DNA from: Oscillospiraceae bacterium
GTDB taxonomy: Bacteria > Bacillota > Clostridia > Oscillospirales > Oscillospiraceae
Length of the DNA: 50,703 bases
Assembly: GCA_017428565.1 (NCBI GenBank)
Contig: JAFRQP010000084.1
Coordinates: 1 to 50,703, forward strand
Direction: 5' to 3'
Below are positions 5,779 to 13,080 of the stretch, in pieces. Under the pieces are notes generated by a model. That model was not told the DNA's origin. It saw only the letters and a list, made by a program, of their open reading frames with translations, and did no database searches. The position numbers were made by a program, and so were the translations under genes. The first letter of the stretch is position 1. Each line of letters opens with the position of its first letter.

Positions 5779-8043
5779 ATGGCGCGGACACAGTGGTACA
5801 AAGAGATGGCGGTCTACCAGATCTGGCCCCGCAGCTTTTGCGACGGCAACGGCGACGGGATCGGGGATCTGAGGGGCGTGCTCTCCAAGCTGGACTACAT
5901 CAAGAGCCTGGGGGTGGACGCCATCTGGTTCTCTCCCCTCTATCCCTCGCCCAACGCGGACTTCGGCTACGACATCTCGGACTACAAGAACATCCATCCG
6001 GACTACGGCGATCTGGAGCTGTTCAAGCAGGTGCTGGAGGGCGCCCATGAGCGGGGCCTGCGGGTCTTTATGGACCTGGTGGTGAACCACACGTCCGATG
6101 AGCACCCCTGGTTTCTGGAGAGCAAAAAGGGGAAGGACAACCCCTATCACGACTACTACATCTGGCGGCCGGGGAAGACCGTCCGGGGCAAGCGGAAGCC
6201 CCCCAACAACTGGACCAGCCTTTTTGAGGGCGGAGCCTGGGAATATGACGAGGGTTTGGACGAATACTATCTCCACCTCTTTGCCAAAAAGCAGCCGGAT
6301 CTGAACATGGCGAACCCCAAGGTGCGCCGGGAGGTGAAGGAGATCCTGCGCTTCTGGCTGGACCTGGGGGTGGACGGCTTCCGGGAGGACGTGGTGACCT
6401 TCATCGCCAAGCAGGAGGGCCTGCCCGACAGCTTCCCGCCCCTGCCCATGGCCAACGGCATGAAATACTATTCCAATCTCCCCGCCGCTCATGACTATCT
6501 GCGGGAGTTCAAGCGGGAGGTGCTGGAGCACTACGACTGCTTCACCGTGGGGGAGAGCCCCATGACCACGCCGGAGACCGCCCTGCGCTACATCGACGAG
6601 GAGGACGACCCGGTGCTGGACGAGATGATCGGCTTTTCCCACATGGAGGCCGACTGTCTGGCCACCGATATGATCCGCCGGCCCTTCAGTCTGCGGAAGA
6701 TGAAGAAGGCCTTCTCCCAGTGGCAGCAGAAGCTGCAGGGCCGGGCCTGGCCCGCGCTGTATCTCGAAAATCACGACCATCCCCGCATCATCAGCCGCTA
6801 CGGCAGCGAGAAGTACTGGCGGGAGAGCGGCAAGATGCTGGCGGCCATGGTCCTGCTGCAGCGGGGCACGCCCTTTATCTACCAGGGCCAGGAGATCGGC
6901 ATGACCAACCTGCGCCTGCCCTCTGTGGAGCAGTACCCGGACGTGATGACCCGCAACAATGTGCGGCTGCTGAAAAAGCTTCTGCCCAAAAAGCAGGTGC
7001 TCAAGGCGGTGCAGGAGGGCGCGCGGGACAACGCCCGCACCCCGGTCCAGTGGTCGGCGGAGAAAAACGCCGGCTTCACCACCGGCACGCCCTGGTTCAC
7101 TGTCAACGAAAATTATACCGGCGTCAACGTGGCGGCCCAGGAGGAGGACCCGGATTCCATCCTGAACTTCTACCGCAGGCTGCTGCAGTTCAGAAAGAAG
7201 CATCCGGTGGCCCTCTGGGGCGACTATGTGGAGCTTCTGCCGGAGGACAAGCATTTATACGTCTACGAGCGCAATTACGAGGGCTCCAAGCTGCTGGTGA
7301 TCTGCTCCTTCACCGATGAGCAGATCCGCTTCCGCGCCCCCGACGGCGTCGTCCTCACGGAGGAGGCGCTGGCCTTCGGCAACTACGAGTGGAACTTTGT
7401 GGTGGCCAACGGCTTCACCACCCGCCCCTATGAGCTGCGGGTCTATCTCTTCGAGCCGGCCGCCGCAAATTCGGAATTCGGAATTCAGAATTCGGAAACG
7501 GAAACCGCCTCCAACGCCTCCGACGCCGCACCCGCCCCCGGCGGCCCGCTGTCGGACGAACCCAACGCCCCCGTAGGGGCCGACGCCCCCGGCGGCCCGT
7601 GCCCTTCCCCCAGCGGGGGAAGGTGCCCCAGTGCGCACACTGGGGCGGATGAGGGAGAACCGTCGGCTCCGGACGACCCCACCGAGGACGCTATCGAACC
7701 CGACGCCGAACCCGTAGGGGCGATTCATGAATCGCCCGCCCCTGCCGAGGAAGATCCTTCGACCCGGCAAGAGGGCCCCGCTCAGGATGACAGCGCCCCC
7801 GGCGGCCCGTGTCCTTCCCCCAGCGGGGGAAGATGCCCCAGTGCGCACACTGGGGCGGATGAGGGAGAACCGTCGGCTCCGGACGACCCCACCGAGGACG
7901 CCACCGAATCCGCCATCGAACCCGTAGGGGCGATTCATGAATCGCCCGCCCCCGCCGAGGAAGATCCTTCGACCCGGCCCGAGGGCCTCGCTCAGGATGA
8001 CAGCGCGCCCCCTGCCCTCGCAAGCGAGGAGGCCGCGCCATGA
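5779..8043 (+). CDS. GH13 alpha-glucosidase with repeat-encoded C-terminal extension
   Basis: A cytoplasmic alpha-glucosidase of the GH13_31 type (oligo-1,6-glucosidase/trehalose-6-phosphate hydrolase relatives). Region I is MDLVVNH (~98-104). The nucleophile is Asp204 in GFRED, the acid/base Glu259 in TVGES, and the third carboxylate Asp333 in ENHDHPR. The enzyme proper ends near residue 559 (YELRVYLFEP), the family's usual length. Residues ~560-754 are an unrelated Pro/Ala/Glu-rich tail encoded by intergenic-type repeats, including a 210-bp (70-codon) tandem duplication. The stop overlaps the ispE start (ATGA). The start follows GGAGGAGG. Exact sugar specificity is not decidable here. Confidence 0.9.
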   Translation: MARTQWYKEMAVYQIWPRSFCDGNGDGIGDLRGVLSKLDYIKSLGVDAIWFSPLYPSPNADFGYDISDYKNIHPDYGDLELFKQVLEGAHERGLRVFMDLVVNHTSDEHPWFLESKKGKDNPYHDYYIWRPGKTVRGKRKPPNNWTSLFEGGAWEYDEGLDEYYLHLFAKKQPDLNMANPKVRREVKEILRFWLDLGVDGFREDVVTFIAKQEGLPDSFPPLPMANGMKYYSNLPAAHDYLREFKREVLEHYDCFTVGESPMTTPETALRYIDEEDDPVLDEMIGFSHMEADCLATDMIRRPFSLRKMKKAFSQWQQKLQGRAWPALYLENHDHPRIISRYGSEKYWRESGKMLAAMVLLQRGTPFIYQGQEIGMTNLRLPSVEQYPDVMTRNNVRLLKKLLPKKQVLKAVQEGARDNARTPVQWSAEKNAGFTTGTPWFTVNENYTGVNVAAQEEDPDSILNFYRRLLQFRKKHPVALWGDYVELLPEDKHLYVYERNYEGSKLLVICSFTDEQIRFRAPDGVVLTEEALAFGNYEWNFVVANGFTTRPYELRVYLFEPAAANSEFGIQNSETETASNASDAAPAPGGPLSDEPNAPVGADAPGGPCPSPSGGRCPSAHTGADEGEPSAPDDPTEDAIEPDAEPVGAIHESPAPAEEDPSTRQEGPAQDDSAPGGPCPSPSGGRCPSAHTGADEGEPSAPDDPTEDATESAIEPVGAIHESPAPAEEDPSTRPEGLAQDDSAPPALASEEAAP
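7591..8010 (+). repeat. In-frame 210-bp tandem duplication built from dispersed repeats
   Basis: Two copies, 7591-7800 and 7801-8010, lie inside the glucosidase gene. Each holds a two-hairpin element (CTTCCCCCAGCGGGGGAAG then CCCCAGTGCGCACACTGGGG), a GTAG-footed REP-like hairpin (GTAG at 7714 and 7924) and an inverted copy of the TGTCATCCTGAG...GAAGGATCT repeat. The same classes occur between genes elsewhere. Because 210 is a multiple of three and no frame has a stop in the used register, the frame stays open to ispE. Confidence 0.92.
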
Positions 8044-8909
8044 GAGAGACGACGGAAAGAGCCTGGGCCAAGCTGAACCTGTCCCTGGACGTCACCGGGC
8101 GGCGGGAGGACGGCTATCACGACCTGGCCATGCTGATGCAGACCGTCTCCGTGGGGGACGAGCTGCGTCTGCGTCTGCGGGACGACGGCAAGGTGTTCGC
8201 CTCGTCCAACCTGCGCTTCATCCCCGGGGATGAGCGGAACCTGGCGGTGCGGGCCGCGCTGCGCTTCTTCGAGGCCCTGGGGATCAGCGGCCAGGGCCTG
8301 CAGATCGACATCCGCAAGGAGATCCCGGTGGGCGCCGGCATGGGCGGCGGCTCCGCGGACGCGGCGGCTGTGCTCCGGGGGCTGAACCGGCTGTACGACA
8401 CGCCCTTTTCCCGCGCCGAGCTGGAGCGCATCTCCCAGCAGATCGGCTCGGACGTGGCCTTCTGCGTGGCGGGGGGCACGGCCCTGGCCCAGGGCCGGGG
8501 GGAGCTCCTGCGGGATCTGCGCCCCATGCCGGACTGCTTTTTCGCCCTGTGCAAGCCGGGCTTTTCCATCTCCACGCCGGAGCTGTACCAGAAGCTGGAC
8601 GCGAGCCCGGTGCGCATACACCCGGACACGGCGGGGCTGCTGGCCGCGGTGGAGGCCGGGGATCTGCGGGCCCTCTGCCGCCGGATGTACAATGTCTTCG
8701 AGGACGTGGACGACCGGCGCCTGCGCACCGTTGCGGAGATCAAGGGCCGCCTGCTGGACTACCGGGCCCTGGGCGCCGTCATGACCGGCACCGGCTCCGC
8801 GGTATTCGGCGTCTTCGAGCGCGCGGAGGACGCGGAGCGGGCCTGCGAATCCCTGCGGGGCGAGTACAAATTCTGCCGCACGGCGAAGCCGGTCCCCCGC
8901 GGGGAGTAG
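8040..8909 (+). CDS. ispE: 4-diphosphocytidyl-2-C-methyl-D-erythritol kinase
   Basis: A 289-residue GHMP kinase that phosphorylates CDP-methylerythritol in the MEP pathway to isoprenoid precursors. The N-terminus has the substrate-side ERAWAKLNLSLDVTGRREDGYHDL motif. The ATP-binding GHMP loop is PVGAGMGGGSADAAAVLRGLN (~97-117). A C-terminal MTGTGSAVFG motif (~248-257) closes the active site. Length matches the family. It starts in the ATGA overlap with the glucosidase, so its translation is probably coupled to the repeat-derived tail of that gene. A strong hairpin terminator follows at 8951. Confidence 0.95.
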   Translation: MRETTERAWAKLNLSLDVTGRREDGYHDLAMLMQTVSVGDELRLRLRDDGKVFASSNLRFIPGDERNLAVRAALRFFEALGISGQGLQIDIRKEIPVGAGMGGGSADAAAVLRGLNRLYDTPFSRAELERISQQIGSDVAFCVAGGTALAQGRGELLRDLRPMPDCFFALCKPGFSISTPELYQKLDASPVRIHPDTAGLLAAVEAGDLRALCRRMYNVFEDVDDRRLRTVAEIKGRLLDYRALGAVMTGTGSAVFGVFERAEDAERACESLRGEYKFCRTAKPVPRGE

Positions 8910-8950
8910 AGTTTTGCGCCTCTCGCCGCCCGCCCCCGGTTTCAAATCGA

Positions 8951-8999
8951 AAAACACCGTCCATACTATGTGCATCTACATAGTTTGGACGGTGTTTTT
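8951..8999 (+). terminator. Terminator after ispE that ends on the spoIIR start codon
   Basis: A 13-bp stem (AAAACACCGTCCA / TGGACGGTGTTTT), a T-T mismatch, then a 7-bp stem (ACTATGT/ACATAGT) and a 6-base loop. The T-run 8995-8999 abuts the ATG at 9000. It looks like a standard terminator, but the position makes it part of the spoIIR leader. Confidence 0.8.
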
Positions 9000-9593
9000 A
9001 TGGAAAATCGAAGAATGAGACCCTGGGAGACGGCGGCGCTGCTGGCCCTGTGTCTGACCCTGCTCTGGGGCACCTGGGCCGGGGCGCGGCAGCGGCGTCT
9101 GGCCGCGGGGCTGCTGCGGCTGCACGTGATCGCCGTCAGCGACGACGAGGCGGAGCAGAGACTGAAGCTGCGGGTGCGGGACGCGGTGCTGGACTACCTG
9201 CGCCCCCGGCTGTCGGAAGCCTCCGACCCGGCGGAGGCCCGGGCGATCCTTCTGGGGGAGCTGGAGGGCGTGGCCGCCGCGGCCGCCTCCGCCGCCGAGG
9301 GCCGCCCCGTCACCGTGAGTCTGGGACCGGAGGACTATCCCGCCCGGAGCTACGGCGGCTTCACCCTGCCCGCGGGGCGCTACGAGTCTCTGCGGGTGAG
9401 CCTGGGGGAGGGCCGGGGCCGCAACTGGTGGTGCGTGGTGTTTCCCACCCTCTGCCTGGATGCGGCCCGGCCGGAGGAGCTGCGCCGGACCCTGGCCCCC
9501 GCGGACTACGCCCTGGTCACCCGCGGGGAGGGCTATGAGCTGCGCTTCTGGCTGGTGGAGCTCTGGGGCGAGCTGCGAAACGCCCTGGGCTGA
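9000..9593 (+). CDS. spoIIR: Stage II sporulation protein R
   Basis: A 197-residue secreted signalling protein. In Bacillus it is made in the forespore and activates the protease SpoIIGA, which processes pro-sigma-E in the mother cell. An N-terminal membrane/signal segment (~12-28) precedes LRLHVIAVSDDEAEQRLKLRVRDAVL, the family's best-conserved block, and GRNWWCVVFPTLCLDA later on. Length fits the family. The start at 9000 is not preceded by a Shine-Dalgarno because the terminator stem fills the space; an in-frame ATG at 8970 lies in the hairpin loop region, and another lies at 9015. Forespore regulation is expected but I could not fit a convincing sigma-F promoter. Confidence 0.88.
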   Translation: MENRRMRPWETAALLALCLTLLWGTWAGARQRRLAAGLLRLHVIAVSDDEAEQRLKLRVRDAVLDYLRPRLSEASDPAEARAILLGELEGVAAAAASAAEGRPVTVSLGPEDYPARSYGGFTLPAGRYESLRVSLGEGRGRNWWCVVFPTLCLDAARPEELRRTLAPADYALVTRGEGYELRFWLVELWGELRNALG

Positions 9594-9748
9594 GAGGGGC
9601 GGGGCGCCTGCGCCAAATCCCGGCGCAGATCCCGCCCAAAACCCGCAAAGCCCTGCAAACACTGGGGTTCTACGATGCGTAGAGTTCCATTTTTCTCCAT
9701 TCTATCCCCGGGAGAGGCGGGTGTAGGGCGGGAGAGAGCGAGGGTAGC

Positions 9749-9777
9749 TTGCCTTTTTTCTCCCGGCGCGTTAGGCT
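9749..9777 (+). promoter_or_regulatory. Possible promoter of the DegV gene
   Basis: TTGCCT (9749-9754), 17-bp spacer, TAGGCT (9772-9777). The -10 is weak. The stretch 9594-9830 otherwise holds no gene. Confidence 0.45.
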
Positions 9778-9830
9778 GGGACTGTAAAGTGAGCGCCTAT
9801 GCGCTGTGTCTCGAAAAGGAGGAAATGAGT

Positions 9831-10712
9831 ATGGGCTTTGCTGCCATCACCGATACGTCCGGGAACCTGCCCAGCGAGCAGGTGAAGAAGGCCGACCTGA
9901 AGGTCATCGCCTTCCCCTATTTTATAGACGGCAGGGAATACACCTGCCTGGACACCGAGCAGTTTGACGGGGACGCCTTCTATGCCAAAATCAAGAGCGG
10001 CATGAAGGTCACCACCTCCCAGATCTCCCCCCAGCAGTATGCGGACTTCTTCGAGCCGTATCTGCAGCAGGGGCAGGACGTGGTGTTCGTGGCCATGTCC
10101 TCGGGCATCAGCGGCTCCTGCAATTCCGCCCGCATCGGCGCCCAGATGCTGCTGGAGCAGTATCCGGAGCGGAAGATCGAAGTGGTGGACACCCTGGGCG
10201 CCTCCCTGGGCGAGGGCCTGGTGGCGCTGGAGGCCGCCCGCCTGCGGGACGAGGGGCTGGAGGCCGGGGAGGCCGCGGCCCGGCTGCGGGATCTGGTGCA
10301 GCGCATGTTCAACGTCTTCACCGTGGACGATCTGATGCATCTGCGCCGGGGCGGGCGTCTCAGCAACGTGGCCGCCATCGTGGGGATGGTGCTGAACATC
10401 AAGCCCCTGCTGAAGGGCAACGAGGAGGGCAAGATCGTCTCCTTCGCCAAGGTGCGGGGACGGAAGAAGTCCATCGAGGAGCTGGCCGCCCGCTATGACA
10501 AGCTGGCGGTGGAGCCGGAGAAGCAGACCGTGGGCATCGCCCAGGCCGGCTGCCGGGAGGACGCCGCCTATCTGGCGCAGCTGCTGAACCGGAACCGCCC
10601 GCCCAGAGAGATCCTGACCGTGGAGTACGAGCCGGTCACCGGCTCTCACGTGGGCCCCGGCGCGCTGGCGCTCTTCTTTGCCAGCCACAACAAGGTCCGC
10701 AGCGAGAACTGA
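9831..10712 (+). CDS. DegV family fatty-acid-binding protein
   Basis: A 293-residue protein of the DegV family, which bind a fatty acid between two alpha/beta domains; some members (FakB) present it to the kinase FakA for phosphorylation. Family signatures are ITDTSGNLP near the start, MSSGISGSCNSAR (~90-102), VDTLGASLGEG (~118-128) and DDLMHLRRGGRLSNVAAIVGMVLNIKPLL (~163-191). The second of two close ATGs (9831) is chosen because AAGGAGG lies eight bases upstream, versus two bases for the ATG at 9825. No FakA-like gene is in the window. The gene is monocistronic as far as visible. Confidence 0.92.
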   Translation: MGFAAITDTSGNLPSEQVKKADLKVIAFPYFIDGREYTCLDTEQFDGDAFYAKIKSGMKVTTSQISPQQYADFFEPYLQQGQDVVFVAMSSGISGSCNSARIGAQMLLEQYPERKIEVVDTLGASLGEGLVALEAARLRDEGLEAGEAAARLRDLVQRMFNVFTVDDLMHLRRGGRLSNVAAIVGMVLNIKPLLKGNEEGKIVSFAKVRGRKKSIEELAARYDKLAVEPEKQTVGIAQAGCREDAAYLAQLLNRNRPPREILTVEYEPVTGSHVGPGALALFFASHNKVRSEN

Positions 10713-10770
10713 AGAAGCGAGAACGGATAAGGGCGAGACGGATGAAAGGGAGAACGGACAGAAGCGAAAA

Positions 10771-10832
10771 AGCCTTCCCCGCGCGCGGGGAAGGTGGCAT
10801 CCGCCGTCTCCCGCAAGGCGGATGACGGATGA
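10771..10832 (-). repeat. Single two-hairpin repeat (same class as the 58-bp array)
   Basis: Read on the minus strand: CCTCATCCGTC, then an ATCCGCC...GGCGGAT hairpin, then CCTTCCCC-GCGC-GGGGAAGG. The order CCTCATC, variable hairpin, C-TTCCCC hairpin is that of the units at 2581-2950. The rest of 10713-11084 holds degenerate REP-like hairpins (around 10843-10866 and 11008-11030) and no gene. Confidence 0.75.
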
Positions 10833-11084
10833 GGTCTCCCGCAGGGGCGGCAGCCTGCCGCCCGCGGACCCGGAGAAACACCGGCCTGCGCCGTGCGGGG
10901 GATTCAGGAATTGGCCGCACGCCCACACAAAGCTCCGGCTTCGCCGCAGAGGCCCGGCCATGGGCTCCCCGGCGGCCCGCTTGTGCGCGCAAAAACACGT
11001 CCACGCCTTAGGGGTGGGGCTTGCCCCTCCCGGTTTGTCCGCCCTGCGCGGAAAACATTTTTCACGATTCCCGCGGAAAAGGGC

Positions 11085-11113
11085 TTGACAAAGCCGCAAA
11101 ACGGGTGTATTCT
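11085..11113 (+). promoter_or_regulatory. Promoter of tRNA-Val
   Basis: TTGACA (11085-11090), 17-bp spacer, TATTCT (11108-11113), with the tRNA beginning 13 bases after the -10. Confidence 0.75.
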
Positions 11114-11125
11114 ATCCAAGCTGAC

Positions 11126-11201
11126 GGACGATTGGCGCAGCTGGTAGCGCATCCGCTTGACGTGCGGGAGGTCACAAGTTCGAGTCTTGTATCGTCCACC
11201 A
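11126..11201 (+). tRNA. tRNA-Val(GAC)
   Basis: A 76-nt cloverleaf, acceptor GGACGAT/ATCGTCC, anticodon GAC, CCA encoded. Its final 27 bases (11175-11201) recur at 11334-11360 with one change. Confidence 0.96.
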
Positions 11202-11239
11202 AAAAGAACAGTCACCCGATAGGGTGGCTGTTTCTTTTT
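11202..11239. terminator. Terminator after tRNA-Val
   Basis: AAAAGAACAGTCACCC and its near-perfect complement GGGTGGCTGTTTCTTTTT around a short loop; A-rich and T-rich on either side. Confidence 0.85.
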
Positions 11240-11253
11240 GCTGAAAGAGGCGG

Positions 11254-11360
11254 CTCGAACTTGTGACCTCGATTTGAGCCCGCGCAGCGGGCGGATTGGC
11301 AGCGGACGCCGGACGCGCAGCGGCCTGCGCCCGCAAGTTCGAGTCTTGTATCGTCCGCCA
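11254..11360. repeat. Foldback cassette ending in a copy of the tRNA-Val 3' end
   Basis: The left end has CTCGAACTTG (11254-11263), the inverse of the tRNA-Val T-arm. The right end has CAAGTTCGAG (11334-11343), which continues as a 27-bp copy of the tRNA 3' end including CCA. Inside are GC hairpins such as GCGCAG-CGGC-CTGCGC. The plan is the same as the tRNA-Lys cassettes: tRNA, terminator, inverted tRNA tail, hairpins, direct tRNA tail. Confidence 0.85.
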
Positions 11361-11365
11361 TGAAT

Positions 11366-11393
11366 TCCTCACCAAATGGTGAGGAGTTTTTTT
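11366..11393 (+). terminator. Terminator after the duplicated tRNA-Val 3' end
   Basis: An 8-bp stem TCCTCACC/GGTGAGGA with loop AAAT, then seven T. It lies just after the second CCA, so it may be the original tRNA-Val terminator displaced by the cassette. Confidence 0.85.
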
Positions 11394-11768
11394 GCCCTTT
11401 TATGGACGGCAGAACTTTGGGGATTCGTTGGGATCGCTGGCTTGCCTGACGATAACAAAAAACCCAGACCTTGTTCCAAGTCTGCGATAACTCTGTGCCG
11501 TTAGAGGGAATGAAGGCTGGGCTCATATACATTGTAGCGCAAAGGATCAATCCTATCAAGAAAAGCCTGCAGTTCTCTTACTTGTTATTATCGCGGACAT
11601 ATCGTATAATCATCGTATCATCAAGATATCATCCATGCAGGCGCCTGGATTTGCCGCGGGGACCGGGCATAACAGAAAACGCAACTTCAAGTTGCGGAAA
11701 GGCAAATTGAGGTTGGTGGAAAATCTGCCCTTCGAGCGGTATGCTCTCGGCAGAAGGAGGTTGATCCC
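11394..11768. other. AT-richer intergenic stretch, no clear gene
   Basis: No convincing coding frame. On the minus strand, CAGACTTG-GAAC-AAGGTCTG followed by GGTTTTTT (about 11460-11482) looks like a terminator. TTGATG-17-TATGTC upstream of it (around 11600-11630) is a possible promoter, so a ~120-nt minus-strand RNA is conceivable. CGCAACTTCAAGTTGCG (11680-11696) is a perfect 17-bp palindrome about 70 bp before the XRE regulator, a plausible operator. Confidence 0.35.
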
Positions 11769-12299
11769 ATGAGTTTTGGAGAAAATCTGCAGACGATCCG
11801 CAAAAAGAATCAGCTCTCCCAGGAAGGGCTGGCGGAGCTGCTTGGCGTGAGCAGACAGGCCGTGTCGAAATGGGAGCTGGGAGAGGGCTACCCAGAGGTC
11901 GACAAGCTTCTGCTCCTGTCCAAAACGCTGAACATCTCCCTGGACAGCCTGCTGGGAGAGGAGAAGGCGACGCCCGTTTCCGAGGAGGGAAAAGCTCCCG
12001 GTACGATCCGGATCGTCTCGCCCCACGAGGGCGTGATCCTGAACGCGGCAAAAGTAACCCGTTCGCAGCAGTTCAAGGGCGGCAAAAACAGTCCCCGCTT
12101 CGCACTGTATGCCTCGGACGGAAAAGAGCAGTCCCCGTGGGGGGCGCAGAATACCTTCCTTGCCTGGTACAGGAATCTGGAAGACGTCACAAAAGAGATC
12201 GCCGCCATCCAGGCGGCCCTGGACTCCGGCGCCGCGTCCTACACCCTGCAGTACAGCGTCAAGTGCAAGCAGAACCTGTTCCGGACGATAGAAGACTAA
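11769..12299 (+). CDS. XRE-family transcriptional regulator
   Basis: A 176-residue DNA-binding protein. Residues ~7-62 form an HTH_3 domain (LQTIRKKNQLSQEGLAELLGVSRQAVSKWELGEGYPEVDKLLLLSK), with SRQAVSKWE as recognition-helix signature. Residues ~80-176 form an unassigned C-terminal domain with an ISPHEG-like beta start (IRIVSPHEGVILNAAK) and a helical end, perhaps a sensor. The start follows AAGGAGG eight bases upstream. Its own target may be the 17-bp palindrome at 11680-11696 (inference). Confidence 0.85.
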   Translation: MSFGENLQTIRKKNQLSQEGLAELLGVSRQAVSKWELGEGYPEVDKLLLLSKTLNISLDSLLGEEKATPVSEEGKAPGTIRIVSPHEGVILNAAKVTRSQQFKGGKNSPRFALYASDGKEQSPWGAQNTFLAWYRNLEDVTKEIAAIQAALDSGAASYTLQYSVKCKQNLFRTIED

Positions 12300-12385
12300 G
12301 CAATCCCGCGCTTCTCCCCGTGCGGTCCGGGCCCTGCCTTTGGGCGATCGATGCTTTCGTCCCTTTTGGCGAACTGACACATCCG

Positions 12386-12423
12386 GGAAAACGCTTTTGA
12401 CTTCCGGGGCGAAGGCGTTTTCC
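12386..12423 (+). terminator. Hairpin after the XRE regulator
   Basis: A 9-bp stem GGAAAACGC/GCGTTTTCC with an inner CTTC/GAAG helix. Only four T in the 3' arm, so it is a weak terminator or a structured leader. Confidence 0.4.
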
Positions 12424-12425
12424 TA

Positions 12426-12454
12426 TTGTGATAGCCGTCGGTCTGTGCTATACT
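12426..12454 (+). promoter_or_regulatory. Promoter of the GNAT gene
   Basis: TTGTGA (12426-12431), 17-bp spacer, TATACT (12449-12454). Confidence 0.65.
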
Positions 12455-12492
12455 CAAATGGATCAATCCGGAATCGAGGAGAGGAGACCGGG

Positions 12493-12945
12493 ATGGAAGA
12501 TTTCAAGTTTCTCACCCTGCGGGACGCGCCCGCGCTGAAAGATAGGGCGGCGGAGTGGTTCCACAGCAAATGGGGCGTGCCGAAAGAGGCGTATCTGGCG
12601 TGCATGGAAAGCTATCTGGACAGGGAAACGGAATACGGATGGTATCTGTGCCTGGACGGGGACAGGATCGTCGGCGGCATGGGCGTGATCGAAAATGACT
12701 TTCACGACCGGAAAGATCTGAGCCCCAATGTCTGCGCCGTGTACACGGAAGAAGCATACCGCGGCAAAGGGATCGCGGGCCGCCTGCTCGATCAGACGGT
12801 AGAGGATCTGAGAGCCAAGGGCATCACGCCCGTCTATCTGGTGACGGATCATACCGGCTTTTATGAGAGATACGGCTGGCAGTTTCTCTGCATGGTTCAG
12901 GGGGACGGGGAAGAGGAAATGACGCGGATGTATATCCATCGCTGA
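12493..12945 (+). CDS. GNAT family N-acetyltransferase
   Basis: A 150-residue acetyl-CoA-dependent acyltransferase. Strand beta-4 (IVGGMGVIEND) leads to the acetyl-CoA pyrophosphate loop YTEEAYRGKGIAGRLLDQTVEDLRAKG (~82-108), a clear Q/RxxGxG/A motif (RGKGIA), then LVTDHTGFYERYGWQF, the usual C-terminal YExxGF-type block. The N-terminus (WFHSKWGVPKEAY) resembles small clostridial GNATs acting on unknown substrates. The ATG at 12493 follows GGAGAGGAGA. It has its own promoter and a bidirectional terminator after it. The acceptor cannot be assigned. Confidence 0.88.
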   Translation: MEDFKFLTLRDAPALKDRAAEWFHSKWGVPKEAYLACMESYLDRETEYGWYLCLDGDRIVGGMGVIENDFHDRKDLSPNVCAVYTEEAYRGKGIAGRLLDQTVEDLRAKGITPVYLVTDHTGFYERYGWQFLCMVQGDGEEEMTRMYIHR

Positions 12946-12988
12946 GCGCCTCCGCCCACGCGTCCCTTTTGGGCGAGCCCGGGGACGC

Positions 12989-13022
12989 AAAAAGCGCGAT
13001 GCAAACTTGCATCGCGCTTTTT
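12989..13022. terminator. Bidirectional terminator between convergent genes
   Basis: AAAAAGCGCGATGCAA and TTGCATCGCGCTTTTT form a long stem with a tiny loop, A-rich and T-rich at the ends. It serves the GNAT gene and the convergent lipoprotein gene. Confidence 0.92.
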
Positions 13023-13080
13023 GTCGCCGCTCCGCCTTCGAGGAGCTTTCGACGGAGGCCGTGCGGCACTCTGCCGTAGT

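Noticed and set aside
11334-11360. Second tRNA-Val gene
   Set aside because: Only the last 27 bases of the tRNA are present.
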